Assembly (NCBI GenBank): GCA_023052935.1
Contig: CM041292.1
Coordinates: forward strand, 106,881,906 to 106,945,905
Length of the DNA: 64,000 bases
Direction: 5' to 3'
Origin: Piezodorus guildinii
Lineage: Eukaryota; Arthropoda; Insecta; Hemiptera; Pentatomidae
The stretch's first letter is position 1, and the number at the start of each line of letters is the position of its first letter. Under the pieces are notes generated by a model. It did not search any database. It was given only the letters and a program-made list of their open reading frames with translations, and was not told the DNA's origin. Positions 34,920 to 45,788 of the stretch are shown piece after piece. The position numbers and the translations under genes were made by a program.

Positions 34920-35500
34920 TTATTCTACTGATTTTTGTCAAAAAATTAATTCCTGGGGCGTTATAAGCTGATGATGCCTCAAAATCATTTTCGAGCTCCT
35001 TAAGATCTCCTTTTTTCCCTTCATTTAAAGTCACTAATTAAATCCTGAAGCCTGACATTGATAGCCTAGATATTGATGATCGTGCCTCTTTCCTATTTAC
35101 TTTTCCAACTTTATAATTTAGACACAATGTACTTTTTTTCCTCAAGATGAATATTGCTTTATGGGACGCTGGTACATTTACATTCTTTTGTGATTCAATT
35201 CGGAAATAACAAAAAGTAGCTGAAACCCTTTCAAGAGTAAGAAAGGGCAATATTGTGCCTACCCATCCGAAGGAATTAGTTTCTTGTCAAGAGTTTAATG
35301 GAAGTTCGGTTCTCTTAAAGCCTGCGTTGCAAAAAGTGTCCCTATAGCTTCCCATTTACTAAGAAAAAATTATTGGATCTAAGTGAAATCAAGTTTTTAT
35401 GTTGGTTCTTTGAAGGAGATTACTATTTCTGAAAATTACCATTTCATTTTATTAGATTCTGATGTATAAATTAAATTTAAAATAAACTTCTTTTCTTTAG
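34920..35500. other. no recognisable gene
   Basis: No coding or repeat signature was recognised here. Confidence 0.4.
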
Positions 35501-35771
35501 AAGAAAATAGAAAATAAACTTTATTTACATTTTTACATATTGACAAAAAATTTATAAATGATTTCGGATGAGACATCCTTACAATCATCAAATGTTTGGT
35601 TCATTTGGTAGTTATAATCTAATTATCTAATCTACAAGTAGTGGTAAAATTAAATTGATATTAACTATGGTAGTCGGAAAAACTAAGTAAAAAACCTACA
35701 TATAAAAAAAAACAAAAAAAAAACAGATAACACAATTGATAATATAAAATTAGAAATTAAGATAAACTAGT

Positions 35772-38447
35772 TTAAGTTAGCAACACATGTTTAGTTCTTT
35801 TATGAGTGTAGCGTTTTAGAGATGCTTTATTATAGTTACCGATTTCCTTTATTAAAGGATTTTTGGAGACTGGTGTTTTACTGAAGTAAGAAGCTGTTTG
35901 AGTATGGACAAAATGTTTAATTGTTGGAAGCTGTAAGTCCTGGAGCATAGATGATATTTTAGTGTAGCGGGGGTAGTTGTTAATTATCCGCATTGATAGA
36001 TTTTGAATTCTTTCAAGTTTTTGGTAGTTAGTCAAGCAGGTTGAGCTCCAGACTGGCGAGGCGTATGTGATTAACGGGCGAATAACTGATTTGTATATTA
36101 TTAATTTGTTATGAGAGCTCAAAGGGGATTTTTTGTTGAAGTATGGGAACATTTTAAATATTAATTTTTTGGCTTTATCGATTTTTCTATTGATATGGTC
36201 TGTGAATGTAAGAGATTTGTCTAATGTTATGCCTAGGTACTGTACGGATTTTGACCAAGGGATGAGAGCTGAATTTATCTTGATTTGGTGGTTGATTTGT
36301 GGGCGACGTTTAGTGAAAAGAATTGCTTCGGATTTGGTGGGATTAATTTTCAATTTCCATTTTATGCAATATTTGTGAAATTTTTTAAAATATTGTTGAA
36401 GGCGATTCACTATTGTATCGATGCGATATGATGAGGTATACAATGCTGTATCATCAGCGTATAATGACCTCGTCACAAATGGATGGGCTGGTAAGTCAGA
36501 AATGAATAAATTAAATAGGATTGGAGATAGGCAAGAGCCTTGAGGAAGACCCGCTGAGATGGGGAGGATGTCGGAAGTAGATGTGCCAACTTGAATATAA
36601 AACTGTCTATTTGTTAAATAGGAGTGAATGATGTGAATCAGGTATGGTGGGAAGTTGAATGAGATTAATTTGTATATGAGCCCGGAGTGCCAAATGGTAT
36701 CAAATGCTTTTTCGAGGTCTAGAAGGAGCATGCCGGTATGTTTGCGTTCGTTAAAGGCTTTTGTGATGAAGTCAGTAAGTCGTGCTAATTGGTCAATAGT
36801 GCAGTGGTGATTTCTAAAACCAAATTGTTCATCTATTAGGAGGTTCTTTACTCTAATGTGCTTGTTAATTCTTTTGAGAATTAGTTTCTCCAGAATTTTA
36901 GAAAGTATATTTAGTAGACTTATAGGTCTGTAGTTCGAAACATTACTATGGTCTTTATTCGGTTTTTTTATTACTATAGTTTTGGAAGTTTTCCAGATGA
37001 TAGGAAAGTAGCTATATCTCAATGTGCAATTAAATACTTTAGTTAAAAAATAAATCGATTTTCGGCTTAGATTTTTAATAACTAATGCTGTCATCACCTG
37101 GGGCTTTTTTTGGTTTCAATTCTTTAATGATATTTGCGATTTCTTTCGGAGAGATGGAAGAGAAATTAACAATAAAAGGTGATTTTAAATAATCGCGGAC
37201 GGATTTTAGAATTTTACGGTTGTGGTGATTTGAACCAAGGAGAGAGGTGATTGAATGAGTTGTCTGGAAATGCTTGACTAATAGCTGAGCTTTTTCCCTG
37301 TCCAGATATGCGTAGCCGTCGTTATTTTTTAAAGGTGGAATTTTCGGGGACTGCTTAGTTAAATTTTTGTGAATTTTCCACATGTTATTGTCCCCTGGCT
37401 GACAAGATTTCAAAACCGTAGCCCAGTTTTCGTTTTTCCAGTCATGGAGACGTTTTTTAATGTAACTGTTTAGTTTATTATAGACTAATTTGGTTTTTGG
37501 AATTTTGTTACGCTGGAAATATCTTTTTAATCTATTTTTTAAATATATTAATGCTCTGAGTCGATATGGTAAATTATTATGACAATACGGGTGGTAATAT
37601 TGTTGTGGAATGGATAAGGACATGGATAATTTTATATGTTCATAAAAAGCGATTAGTGTGGTATCGATTTCTTTCGAATTATTTATGGTTGGGTTTATAT
37701 CGATTCGAGAATCTAGCTCTTTCCTGAACTTTGGCCAGTCAGCGTCTTTGAGCGAAAATTTGAGTATTTTGGAAATTTTTGGTAAAGGAGATTGTATACG
37801 AAAAATCACGGGATTGTGGTCCGAATTTAAACATGGTAAAGCAATAAGAGGTGATAAGTTGTAAATATTTTTTGTAAGAGCCAAATCGATGATGCTAGGT
37901 TTGTAATTACGTTGAGTCGGTATATGGGTTGGTTCAAACGGACTGTGTAATTGAATATGGTTTTTTACGATAAAATTTAGAATTAATTTACCGTTTTTAT
38001 TTGTTCTGTTACAGTTCCACTGTGTGTGTTTGGCGTTTAGATCGCCAAAAATGATAACTTGTTTATTTAAATTAAATAGTTTACTAATATCTGGGATATT
38101 TATTTTATTTGGTGGGATATATACAGATATTACAGTGGTTGACTTGTTGTTAATAATTGTATTAATAGCGACGGCTTCGGTAAACATTAAGTCAGGAACG
38201 TGTATAAAATGATGCTGAATATCGGACCGCACTAAAAGCATGACCCCCCTCCAGCTCTACTACGGTCACGTCTGTAAATGACATATCCCGGAAGAGAGAA
38301 ACGATCAGTTTCAGAAAGACGTGTTTCACAAACAGAGACTAAATGGGGTTGATTATGATTTAAAAATAATTTAAATTCTACATCGTTTCCACGAATAGTT
38401 TGTGCGTTCCACATCATAAGTTTAATTTTACTATTGGCACTAGTCAT
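35772..38447 (-). pseudogene. Jockey family D ORF2: endonuclease/reverse transcriptase with two frameshifts
   Basis: ORF2 would encode about 890 residues that nick target DNA and copy the element RNA at the nick. The endonuclease domain starts MTSANSKIKLMMWNAQTIRG and carries CETRL, IFGDLNAKHTQWN, IDLAL and SDHNPVIF. The RT domain carries NYRPISLLNILSKILEK, QFGFRNHH, LLDLEKAFDTIWH, GLPQGSCLSPILF, LYADDTALY (YADD at 36450-36461) and LGITLDKSL. The C-terminus carries YKSVIRPLITYASPVW. The frame breaks at a G6 run (38244-38249) just after RDRSRAGGG and again near 37080-37097, after KKAPGDDSIS. No internal stops occur in the three pieces. There is no RNase H, as expected for this group. Confidence 0.9.
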
Positions 38448-39837
38448 TAGAATTTTCCGAATGAGTTGTAGCCCCTATTGTAATGTAAACAAGAAAGTAT
38501 GTTGTAAAAGAGTACGGGATATAAAGATCGCTGATAATTATTATTGTGAAATTGAAGCTAAGGCTAAAGTTGTTCGTACAGCAGCTTATACAATAGGAAT
38601 TTAGCAAGACACTGTGTATAAACAACTTTACATCGCTAACACTCATAAGAGATTTGAACAAATAAATATTACGAATATTTTTGCATAATAGAATGACCAT
38701 TAATCCAACATAGAAAGTAATCCTTCTACGAGAATAAAGATTTTTGACATGCCATCTTCGGCGCTTTTTAGTTGTAATACAATTTTTTTTAAAGTTTGTA
38801 ATTAATTTACTTACATTAAATAAATTGAATATGTTTTTTATCTCTTTAAAACAATCAGACATGGTAGGTTCGTTAGAGGTGTTGTTGGCGGTTTTCGGAG
38901 AGAATGTGTTTTGAGGCCACGGAGATTTCGGGGTTGGTAGAACTGGAAATTCTTGGTCGGTTTGTTTAAATGTTTTTCGTGGGATAGCTCGAAGTGCTGG
39001 ATTTTTTTTGCTTAACTGTAATTCGAGATTTCTTTGATATTTCGTACATTCCGTGGAATTTGAAAAATGTTCATCGGAGCAATTACAACATTTGGGTTTG
39101 AATCCGTCGATTAATGTATTTGGGCAGTCCTTTGAAAGATGGTCTTCGGCACATTTCAGACATTTTGGATTTTTAAAGCAATTACGTGCCACGTGGTTAA
39201 ATTCTTGACACTTGTAACATTGAGTTAAAGTTTTGTTGGATCTATATTTTTCCCATTTTATTACAATGTTACAACTATAGCGAATGTTATTTAATTTGGC
39301 TAGCTGTTCTTTATTATCTAAAATTACTATTAATATCGGAAGCTTTATAGACCCGTTGGCAGATTTTTTCTCCATTTGGTAGATTTTATGAATGGCTAAA
39401 CCTTGATTTTGTAGGTCAGTCGAAATTTCTTCAATGGGGAACTGAGGAGGCATACCTTTTAAAATAATTTTAGGTTTCGTTTCACTTTTTGGAGTGAACG
39501 TGTGAAAGCCGAGATTGAGATCTTTTAAGAAATTTTTTACAAGTTCAAAGTCTTCACTATTTTGAACATAGATTGTGGTTTTGTTCATATTATATTTTAT
39601 ATTTAAGTCTTTCACTTTTAATTTTAAATTGTTAATAGCACCACTGATGTTGTTGTAAGATGAATTTACTATTATGGGGGGATATTGACTTTTGCTCTGT
39701 TTTTGACTTATTATGTTTTTTAAGATTTCGGTATCTTCTTCATCTAAATCGGAAAGTATATCATAACTATTGGAGGTTTCAATGTTGAACTCACCTCTTT
39801 TACGTTTTGTTGACGTGCTGGCTGTCTGTTCGGCCAT
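38440..39837 (-). CDS. Jockey family D ORF1: nucleic-acid-binding gag-like protein
   Basis: An open frame of 465 residues from the start MAEQTASTSTKRKRGEF; the frame is open upstream to 39924, but that leader lies in the 5' UTR and looks non-coding. ORF1 proteins of Jockey LINEs bind the element RNA and form ribonucleoprotein particles. Residues about 125-200 fit the domain associated with zinc fingers (PKIILKGMPPQFPIEEI, then IKWEKYRSNKTLTQC). Three CCHC knuckles follow at about 204-265: CYKCQEFNHVARNC, CLKCAEDHLSKDC and CCNCSDEHFSNSTEC. An unusual hydrophobic C-terminus (about residues 348-465) includes FYVGLMVILLC and FTTYFLVYITIGA. The stop overlaps the ORF2 start by 8 bases (ATGACTAG). 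Confidence 0.88.
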   Translation of the reverse strand: MAEQTASTSTKRKRGEFNIETSNSYDILSDLDEEDTEILKNIISQKQSKSQYPPIIVNSSYNNISGAINNLKLKVKDLNIKYNMNKTTIYVQNSEDFELVKNFLKDLNLGFHTFTPKSETKPKIILKGMPPQFPIEEISTDLQNQGLAIHKIYQMEKKSANGSIKLPILIVILDNKEQLAKLNNIRYSCNIVIKWEKYRSNKTLTQCYKCQEFNHVARNCFKNPKCLKCAEDHLSKDCPNTLIDGFKPKCCNCSDEHFSNSTECTKYQRNLELQLSKKNPALRAIPRKTFKQTDQEFPVLPTPKSPWPQNTFSPKTANNTSNEPTMSDCFKEIKNIFNLFNVSKLITNFKKNCITTKKRRRWHVKNLYSRRRITFYVGLMVILLCKNIRNIYLFKSLMSVSDVKLFIHSVLLNSYCISCCTNNFSLSFNFTIIIISDLYIPYSFTTYFLVYITIGATTHSENSND

Positions 39838-40049
39838 AGTTCGTGCTTGGCCCCCGACCGGGGCACTCTTGTTTGTATTTGTTTGATTGGTGAACAATTT
39901 GAGTAACAAACAAATGAGAAACACAAAATAAAAGATTTTTCGAAAGAAAAAAGAATGACTGTAATAAAATCACTGACTAAAGGAGAGACTGATTAGACCA
40001 CTGAACTGTACCCTACGGCTGCTAGACGTGGACTGTGGTCTTTTCTTTA

Positions 40050-41118
40050 TATTTATTACGCAACTATGTAGAATATGAAATCGATATTTTAGGTATCATT
40101 AGTTTCTCTGTGAAAATATATATGAAACTATTATTAGACCTTAAAAATTGAAAAAAGTTATCTGTTTTTCGCCTTTATGACGATCTTAACAAAGAAAAAC
40201 CCTGCAAATTATTATACAATGGTTTATTATTGCCAAATAACTATATTAGGGTATAACTGTTTAGAAAGCTATTTATAGATAGTTAACCAATATGAAAAGC
40301 AATAATTCAAAAGAAAATGCCATAAAATGGTCTATCACCACTGCTAACTTCAAAACGCAATTTTTTTATTGCTATTTTTTGATATCTATTTATTAATTTG
40401 GAACAACGGATTTTTTCCTTTTATTCGTTATTCGGATTTGTATGCATGTTGAAACGTAAGTGCTATAATTTTGAGAGGTAGGCATTTTTTTGTTGTCTTT
40501 TATAAAGGTTCATTATTAAAATAAATAAACAAAATACTATATACAAGACTTCTTTACTATTTATCTTTCTTTCCTTTCGATTTTCATTAAGATAATTCAA
40601 AAACATTATTACTTCGTTTCTATAACATCAATAATAGCCTTGACGTCAGGAAATTACATCTCATATAAGTAGTGACTTAACCATATATGATTAATTTAAA
40701 AAAAAAAAAAAATTCGCTTCTTTTTTTGTTTAAAAACTCTAATATTTTGTCTTACTTTATTGAATTAAATCTCTTTTTAAAACTAATCGTCGCTAACTTA
40801 GAACTAATTGGCTAATATTAATGTCTAGGTGTTAAAGTAATCGTTGGATGCACTGGTATTGTTGTGCCAAATTTAAGAAAAATTAGTGGAGTACTTTTGG
40901 AGAAAACTTAAGGCGTGCGGGTACGGCGGGCAAGCGGGTCTTTTTTTTTTATTCGTTATTCGGGTTCTACCTATCTTGAGAGGGGGGGATTCCTCTTCTT
41001 TTTTTTTGTTGATTACAAAAGGTCATTATTGAAAATAATAAACCAAAATAGTTCACTACTACATTTTTAGGAACTTAATGAATGTTTTTATTGTTAAATA
41101 TTTAAAATTGGCCACATT
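40050..41118. other. AT-rich stretch without recognisable genes
   Basis: Nothing recognised. Two segments (40380-40500 and 40945-41030) share phrases such as 'ttttattcgttattcgg' and 'aaggt(t)cattatt(g)aaa', suggesting two copies of a short unknown repeat. Confidence 0.4.
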
Positions 41119-41119
41119 A

Positions 41120-42015
41120 AAAGATAATAATCATAATAATAAGTCTTTATTGATGTACATATAAACATTTATAATACATTTTTATTTACAAACTTTATTT
41201 TCTTTTTTTCTTTCTTTATATACATATATGTACATGGACCTTCTTTTTCAGGAGTTTAAAGTCTTTAACGGTAACTACCCGTACTTGAGTTGAAGAGTTC
41301 GCTCATCTTCATCTTCCAAAATTCTCTGTCCTTGGCTTTACGTGACCATAGCACTCCTTCTGCCTTTTTAATTTCGTCGATCCACCTTCTTCTTTACCTT
41401 TCTCGGTTCCTTTTCCGATCTAATGGGGTCCACTCAGTCAACATTTTTGCCCAGTTTTTATCATTTTTCCTCATTAGATGACCAGCCCATTGCCATTTTA
41501 TCTTTTTCACGAATCAGATTACATCAGTGACACCGCTAGCTTTTCTTATTTTTTGACTGTTTAGCCTTTGGCTTTTCCTTATGCCTAACATGCTCCTCTC
41601 CATTGCTTTTTGGCATTTTATTATTTTTCTCTCATGAAGCTTGTTAAGGGACCATGTTTGGCATCCATATGATAGAACAGGCAAAATACAGCTATTGAAA
41701 GCTAATGTTTTTAGAGGTTGGCTGATATTGTTGTCCTTCATAACCATCCTTAAGCTCCAATATTTTCGCCAAGCCATAGCTGTCCTAGTTTGGATTTCAG
41801 TAGACTGTCTATCTTTAAAAGATATCACTTGTCCTAGATATTTGATTTCATCTACTACACTGATTTCAGGAAGATCTGTTTTTACTTTTACGACACTGGA
41901 GCTGGTGATTATTTTAGTTTTTGCCAAGTTCAAAGACAGTCCATGTTGTGCACTTCTATACCTAAGTTGTTTCAGCATTGTCACTATCTCTTCTTCTTTT
42001 CCGGAAATAAAAGAT
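41120..42015 (-). pseudogene. RTE-like LINE fragment, after the RT centre to the 3' end
   Basis: A minus-strand open piece 41984-41514 reads LRYRSAQHGLSLNLAKTKI, then DEIKYLGQVISF, LAFNSCILPVLSYGCQTWSL and MERSMLGIRKSQR, ending SGVTDVI. The tail continues in frame after a stop as KWQWAGHLMRKNDKNWA, W-T-P-L-D-R-K-R, RRRWIDEIKKAEGVLW and REFWKMKMSEL. 'GQVISF...GCQTWSL...GHLMR...RRWIDEI' is the RTE-clade order. The YADD centre is lost by truncation. The 3' end carries short 'ataataatc' repeats typical of RTE tails. It is distinct from the RTE-like copy at 17655-18590. Confidence 0.78.
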
Positions 42016-42019
42016 AATA

Positions 42020-42640
42020 ATTAACATATGCTTGAATATTCATATTATGCACACAGAGAAAAAAAGGTTGAATCGTAAAAAGGTAAGGAAAAATAGAAAA
42101 TTAAAATTTATTGTTTAAAAAGACCAAATAATACATTATTTGCGCGGTTTTACATTTTTACAATATTTACACTTAGCCTGAAGAACTTCAAACTGGAACT
42201 GTTTCCCAATTATGGAGAGAAAAGCAGGAGATCCTACCGCTTCTATCAACAAACAGTCACCTGTAATATTAAGATATGGAGCCTTTTTCAACTGACTATT
42301 ACTGAAAGCTACCTGATGTATTAAAAGATTTTACGCTTCGCATCTTATTCCAATTTTCGGCCTGACTTAAGAGGAACTTTCAAGCTGGCAAACAAAAGAT
42401 GCTAATAGGATATAAAGTCTTACAAAGAGACGGAGAATCAATATTTAAATGGTAATGGAAAGACTAAAACTAAAATAAAGCAACTCGGCATATACATCCA
42501 TATTTGATAAGAAAATTAAAGGCTTAATGATCAAGATTCTACTCAAATCGATTGTATTGTTATGAATAGTACATTTTTAATTATCATTGATTTGAACTAA
42601 TTTCTATTAAAGTCTAATTCGAAAAAATATATAAGAAAGT
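42020..42640. other. no recognisable gene
   Basis: AT-rich sequence without recognisable coding content. Confidence 0.4.
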
Positions 42641-42642
42641 TT

Positions 42643-43475
42643 TTTTTTTAAATTTATTAATTGATATTTACAACAATATAGGAAAATATTTTCACCATCG
42701 CAATACTTCCCCTTACTATATATAGTAAGTGAAAGTAAAAAATAAAACAAGCAAATAGGAAAAAAGTAATAATTGGCTCGATAAAGTCTTGTAAAGAAGC
42801 TACCCAACGGTAGCACTTCAATGTTTATTTCATTAACGAGGCCACCGTCTTTTCAGTGGATTATCGGGAGTAAATGGAGATGAGAGGATACGGACAAGCG
42901 GGTTTGAGTGGGCTCGGAGTTTGGAATTAAAGGAGTTATCTAATTCTGGCAAAGTCTGCAACTAATGAGATATTCAGGTCTTTATGGATAGTTTTATTGG
43001 TGACAAAATAAGGAACATTTAGGATCTTTCGGAGGATTTTGGATTGGATGCGAGAGGAATTTGATGGCTTGGTGGCTCAATACCATATTTCAAAATAGGT
43101 CTATTAATGGCTATATATATATTTTGTTTTTTTATTAGATGGGAAGTTTTTCGTTTGTCAAGATGGAGTCCTAGGTAGCGGATCTGTTCAACAGGATACA
43201 GTGGGACAGGAGGTCATAAGTTTGCGACAAAGGGTAAACGTGATTTGATGGGGTTTGTTAGGATTGATTTTAATTCTCCGTTTTTTACACCACCCTTTAA
43301 TGGAGTCGATGTGTGACTAAAGGTTTTGTGATGCGACAGTTGGGTCATTGATTACTGATAACACACATGTGTCATCAGCATACGTAGTGAGGTCAGTGCT
43401 AGGATGGATGGGGATATCAGCTGTATATACCGTATTAAGGATTGGGCCCAAGATACTAAATTGAGGTACATAAGA
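42643..43475 (-). pseudogene. Jockey LINE (family A) fragment with nested repeat in its 3' UTR
   Basis: Minus-strand translation across frame changes begins near 43470 (a worn GVPQGS-type block, then SILGPILNTVYTADIPIHP) and continues to TTYADDT (YADD at 43372-43383), NWRIKINPNKP-like, then LDRLTKLPI-like, and ends near NPLIRGKDGGLVNE. It contains many indels and is older than the other family A copies. The 3' UTR phrase 'tgtaaatatcaat' at about 42657-42669 is separated from the coding end by a foreign repeat (42675-42740). Confidence 0.7.
42675..42740 (-). repeat. 5' tip of the CTTTCACTTAC dispersed repeat
   Basis: On the minus strand it reads ACTTTCACTTACTATATATA, GTAAGGGGAAGTATTGCG, ATGGTGAAAATATTTTCC. 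This is a close match to the first 60 bases of 60718-61580. The perfect 18-base palindrome CTTACTATATATAGTAAG lies at its outer end. The remainder of that repeat is absent. Confidence 0.65.
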
Positions 43476-43734
43476 AAACTAAAAATTGAAGCATATGTAT
43501 GAAATAATGCAATATTAAAATTAACAATTTTCGCAGACTGATAATGTTTTAAGAAGTATTTAACATTAGTCTTTTTATAGACAGAAGATTTAATCTCAGT
43601 ATTTTTTTTTTCTTTAATATTCTATATATTGTTAGCAAAATTTACATATCGTCACCTTACTATACTTTAATAAAACTTTTTGTCACATTAATAGAGACAT
43701 TTATATTTTGCCTTGGATTTTTTTCTCCTTAGCA

Positions 43735-43915
43735 AATTGTAAAGTTGGGGAACTAAAATCCTCCTCTACAAAACAATTATCCGATCCGTACTCACCCACG
43801 CCTGCGCAACTTGGACACAACGCCAAACTCTAGTTGAAAAGATTGATGGGATTGAAAGAAAAGTGTTATGATGAATAATGGGGCCTTTAGAGAACACGGT
43901 GTGTACCACCTAAGT
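43735..43915 (+). pseudogene. short RT C-terminal fragment on the + strand
   Basis: The + strand frame reads GTKILLYKTIIRSVLTHACATWTQ-like in two parts (KILLYKTIIRSVLTHACATW, then QRQTLVEKIDGIERKVL), then stops, then MGPLEN. This is the post-RT segment of RTE- or Jockey-like proteins ('LYKTIIRPVLTYACETWTL...ERKVLRRIYGP'). It is the only + strand LINE piece between 15 and 46 kb. Confidence 0.6.
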
Positions 43916-44029
43916 TTAAATTATAATTGATGAAAGTGATCAGAAGTCAGTCTGCTAAAAAAATATTTTAATTTTTCCGACGTTTCGGTTAAAACGTGCG
44001 AGCCAATATTTTTACATTCATTAGTCTCA

Positions 44030-44042
44030 TTCTCTTACCGTG

Positions 44043-44078
<36 letters not shown>

Positions 44079-44095
44079 ATATATATATATCTTTT
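44030..44095. repeat. AT microsatellite
   Basis: A (TA)n tract of about 50 bases with one phase break. Confidence 0.9.
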
Positions 44096-44099
44096 GTTT

Positions 44100-44800
44100 C
44101 CGGATTGTTTACAGTCCTGAAGGTGGCTGTATGGTAAAATATTGTTTACCAAATTGACCCCTGATTATTTTCATTTATTAAATAGTTTATAATTTTTTAT
44201 AATATTTCAGTATTCTCTTAGAATTCTTCAAATTTACTTTAGAATCTGCTTCATTCAATACTTGTTTGGATACTTAAATAATCCGCCAAAGAGAGTCAAG
44301 TTACTCCCGCACAAACAAAGCTCCAGGAGCATTCTAAACTTGCTCAAGAACTAAGCCCTCCTGGCTGAGGAGAGATAAATAAGTAACCCTTACATCATCT
44401 ACCTCACTTTGAAAGGACTTATCAAGCCATCCAAAAAGGAAGCACGTATTTCATTAGGGTTTAATTCCTTTCTGGATATTATCTGAGCACTTTTCGCCTT
44501 CACGCCTAAGACCTCAGAATTTTAAGGCCCTTCTTGAAGAAAGTTTCCTTAGGAGGGCTTGTTATGAGCAGTTATGACTTAAGTTCTTCTTCCCTTTTTG
44601 CCATTGATCAAAGCATGTTAATCTTGACCCTTTGTGAGGTGAAGGAGTTTGAAAATCGATTTAATGAGATAATTATTGTTAGTCAACTAATTAAATTCTT
44701 AAAACCTAAAATAAAACAGTTTGATTATCGCAGCATCTCCTTTTATACCCCATCAAAAAATTATTTAACAAAAATATAAATTATTAATATTTTATTTAAT
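44100..44800. other. unassigned stretch
   Basis: 44280-44520 is less AT-rich than its surroundings (CTCCAGGAGCATTC, AAGCCCTCCTGGCTGAGG) but gives no recognisable protein in any frame. It may be an old repeat. Confidence 0.3.
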
Positions 44801-44804
44801 AATT

Positions 44805-45195
44805 TTACATTTTGGTGCCGTGTACCACAACTTTAGCTTAGAGGCACCGTTCGTTGGATTAATTACATTTCTTTGTATAACTTAATGTCTTTGATGAATT
44901 CGATAACGTTATTGTGGAATTTCGTGTTATTTGCTAGTTGCTGTAGCAGGTCCAGCACATTAATTCCATTATTTCTTTTTTCTCGTTGGTATCTGTAGCA
45001 CTCCACCATTATGTCTTTTGTTGTGACTTGTTCCTTACAGGGATCACATAATGGTGGAGTTTTGCCTTCCAATAAATGCCTGTATCTAAGCCTCGTGTGT
45101 TCTATCCTCAGTCTTGTGAACACTAATTGATCTCTTCTTTTGCTTGAAACGAGATTCCAGGACATCGCGTGAATTCTTATTGACTTGAGCAAGTC
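44805..45195 (-). pseudogene. 3' end of an RNase H-bearing LINE
   Basis: The minus-strand piece 45192-44863 reads KSIRIHAMSWNLVSSKRRDQ, LVFTRLRIEHTRLRYRHLL, PPLCDPCKEQVTTKDIMVEC and NVIEFIKDIKLY. This is the region after RNase H in I/R1/Jockey-like elements, where 'RLRIGHTRLTH' and a C..C...H...C cluster (CDPC...DIMVEC) are typical. The 3' UTR ends with the ggtgcc...ggcacc hairpin (44814-44848). The RNase H domain itself is lost by 5' truncation. Confidence 0.8.
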
Positions 45196-45199
45196 AATA

Positions 45200-45749
45200 A
45201 AAACTTATAAATTATTAATAGATTACTAAAGGATTTTGGTCATAATATTAACTAATCAAATGTGCTAATTAAAAATTAGTATTTTTTATCTTTTTTGTTT
45301 TCCTCTGGTTTTAGTTTTTATTTGAATCAAATGATATGTATGTACAAGCATTTCCAAGATTCCATCTCTTTGTAACGACTTCCTTCCTTCTCCGTCTGCG
45401 ATGCTAATTCTTTCCTTCATTGCAACTCATACTCAAATCATGTAATGATTTCTATGATGACGGGCGATTTGCGAATATGCGAATAATTTAGACAGTTTGC
45501 ATAAACCAACTTGAAAACAGTCAACAATCGTTTCTTGTCTGATTATTAGTTTAATTTTTATTATATACCATCTTTGAATTACTCTCTCTCATTACTTACG
45601 ATACATTTTAATAATCATAACGTAAGATGGCGACACCACCAACTTTTGTCCTGTTGCTTACACAAATTCATCCAATGATCACCGTTTAAGCCCAAACCCC
45701 AAGATTAGACTTGACACAATCCTTCAATTCTTAACAATAAACTTTTGTA

Positions 45750-45788
<39 letters not shown>

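Larger units (their letters stand above)
35505..40045 (-). mobile_element. nearly intact Jockey-type LINE (family D)
   Basis: A minus-strand element of about 4.5 kb with 5' UTR (about 40045-39838), ORF1 (39837-38440), ORF2 (38447-35772, two frame changes) and a 3' UTR to about 35505. Size and order match full-length Jockey-clade elements. ORF1 is open from end to end and ORF2 keeps all catalytic motifs, so this is the youngest LINE in the window. The 5' UTR has GTCCACGTCTAGCAG near its start, a place where Jockey elements carry an internal promoter. Exact ends and target duplication were not resolved. Confidence 0.9.

Noticed and set aside
35772..39924. Plus-strand open frames inside the Jockey element (for example 36133-36378, 37658-37864)
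   Set aside because: Shadows of the well-supported minus-strand ORFs; no motifs of their own.
39838..39924. Upstream in-frame start adding 29 residues (MFLICLLLKLF) to Jockey ORF1
   Set aside because: The leader resembles a signal peptide, but it lies in the 5' UTR, and MAEQ fits a gag-like start better.
45752..45784. A33 run as evidence of a processed gene or poly-A site
   Set aside because: No coding sequence or LINE/SINE end precedes it convincingly; treated as a simple repeat.
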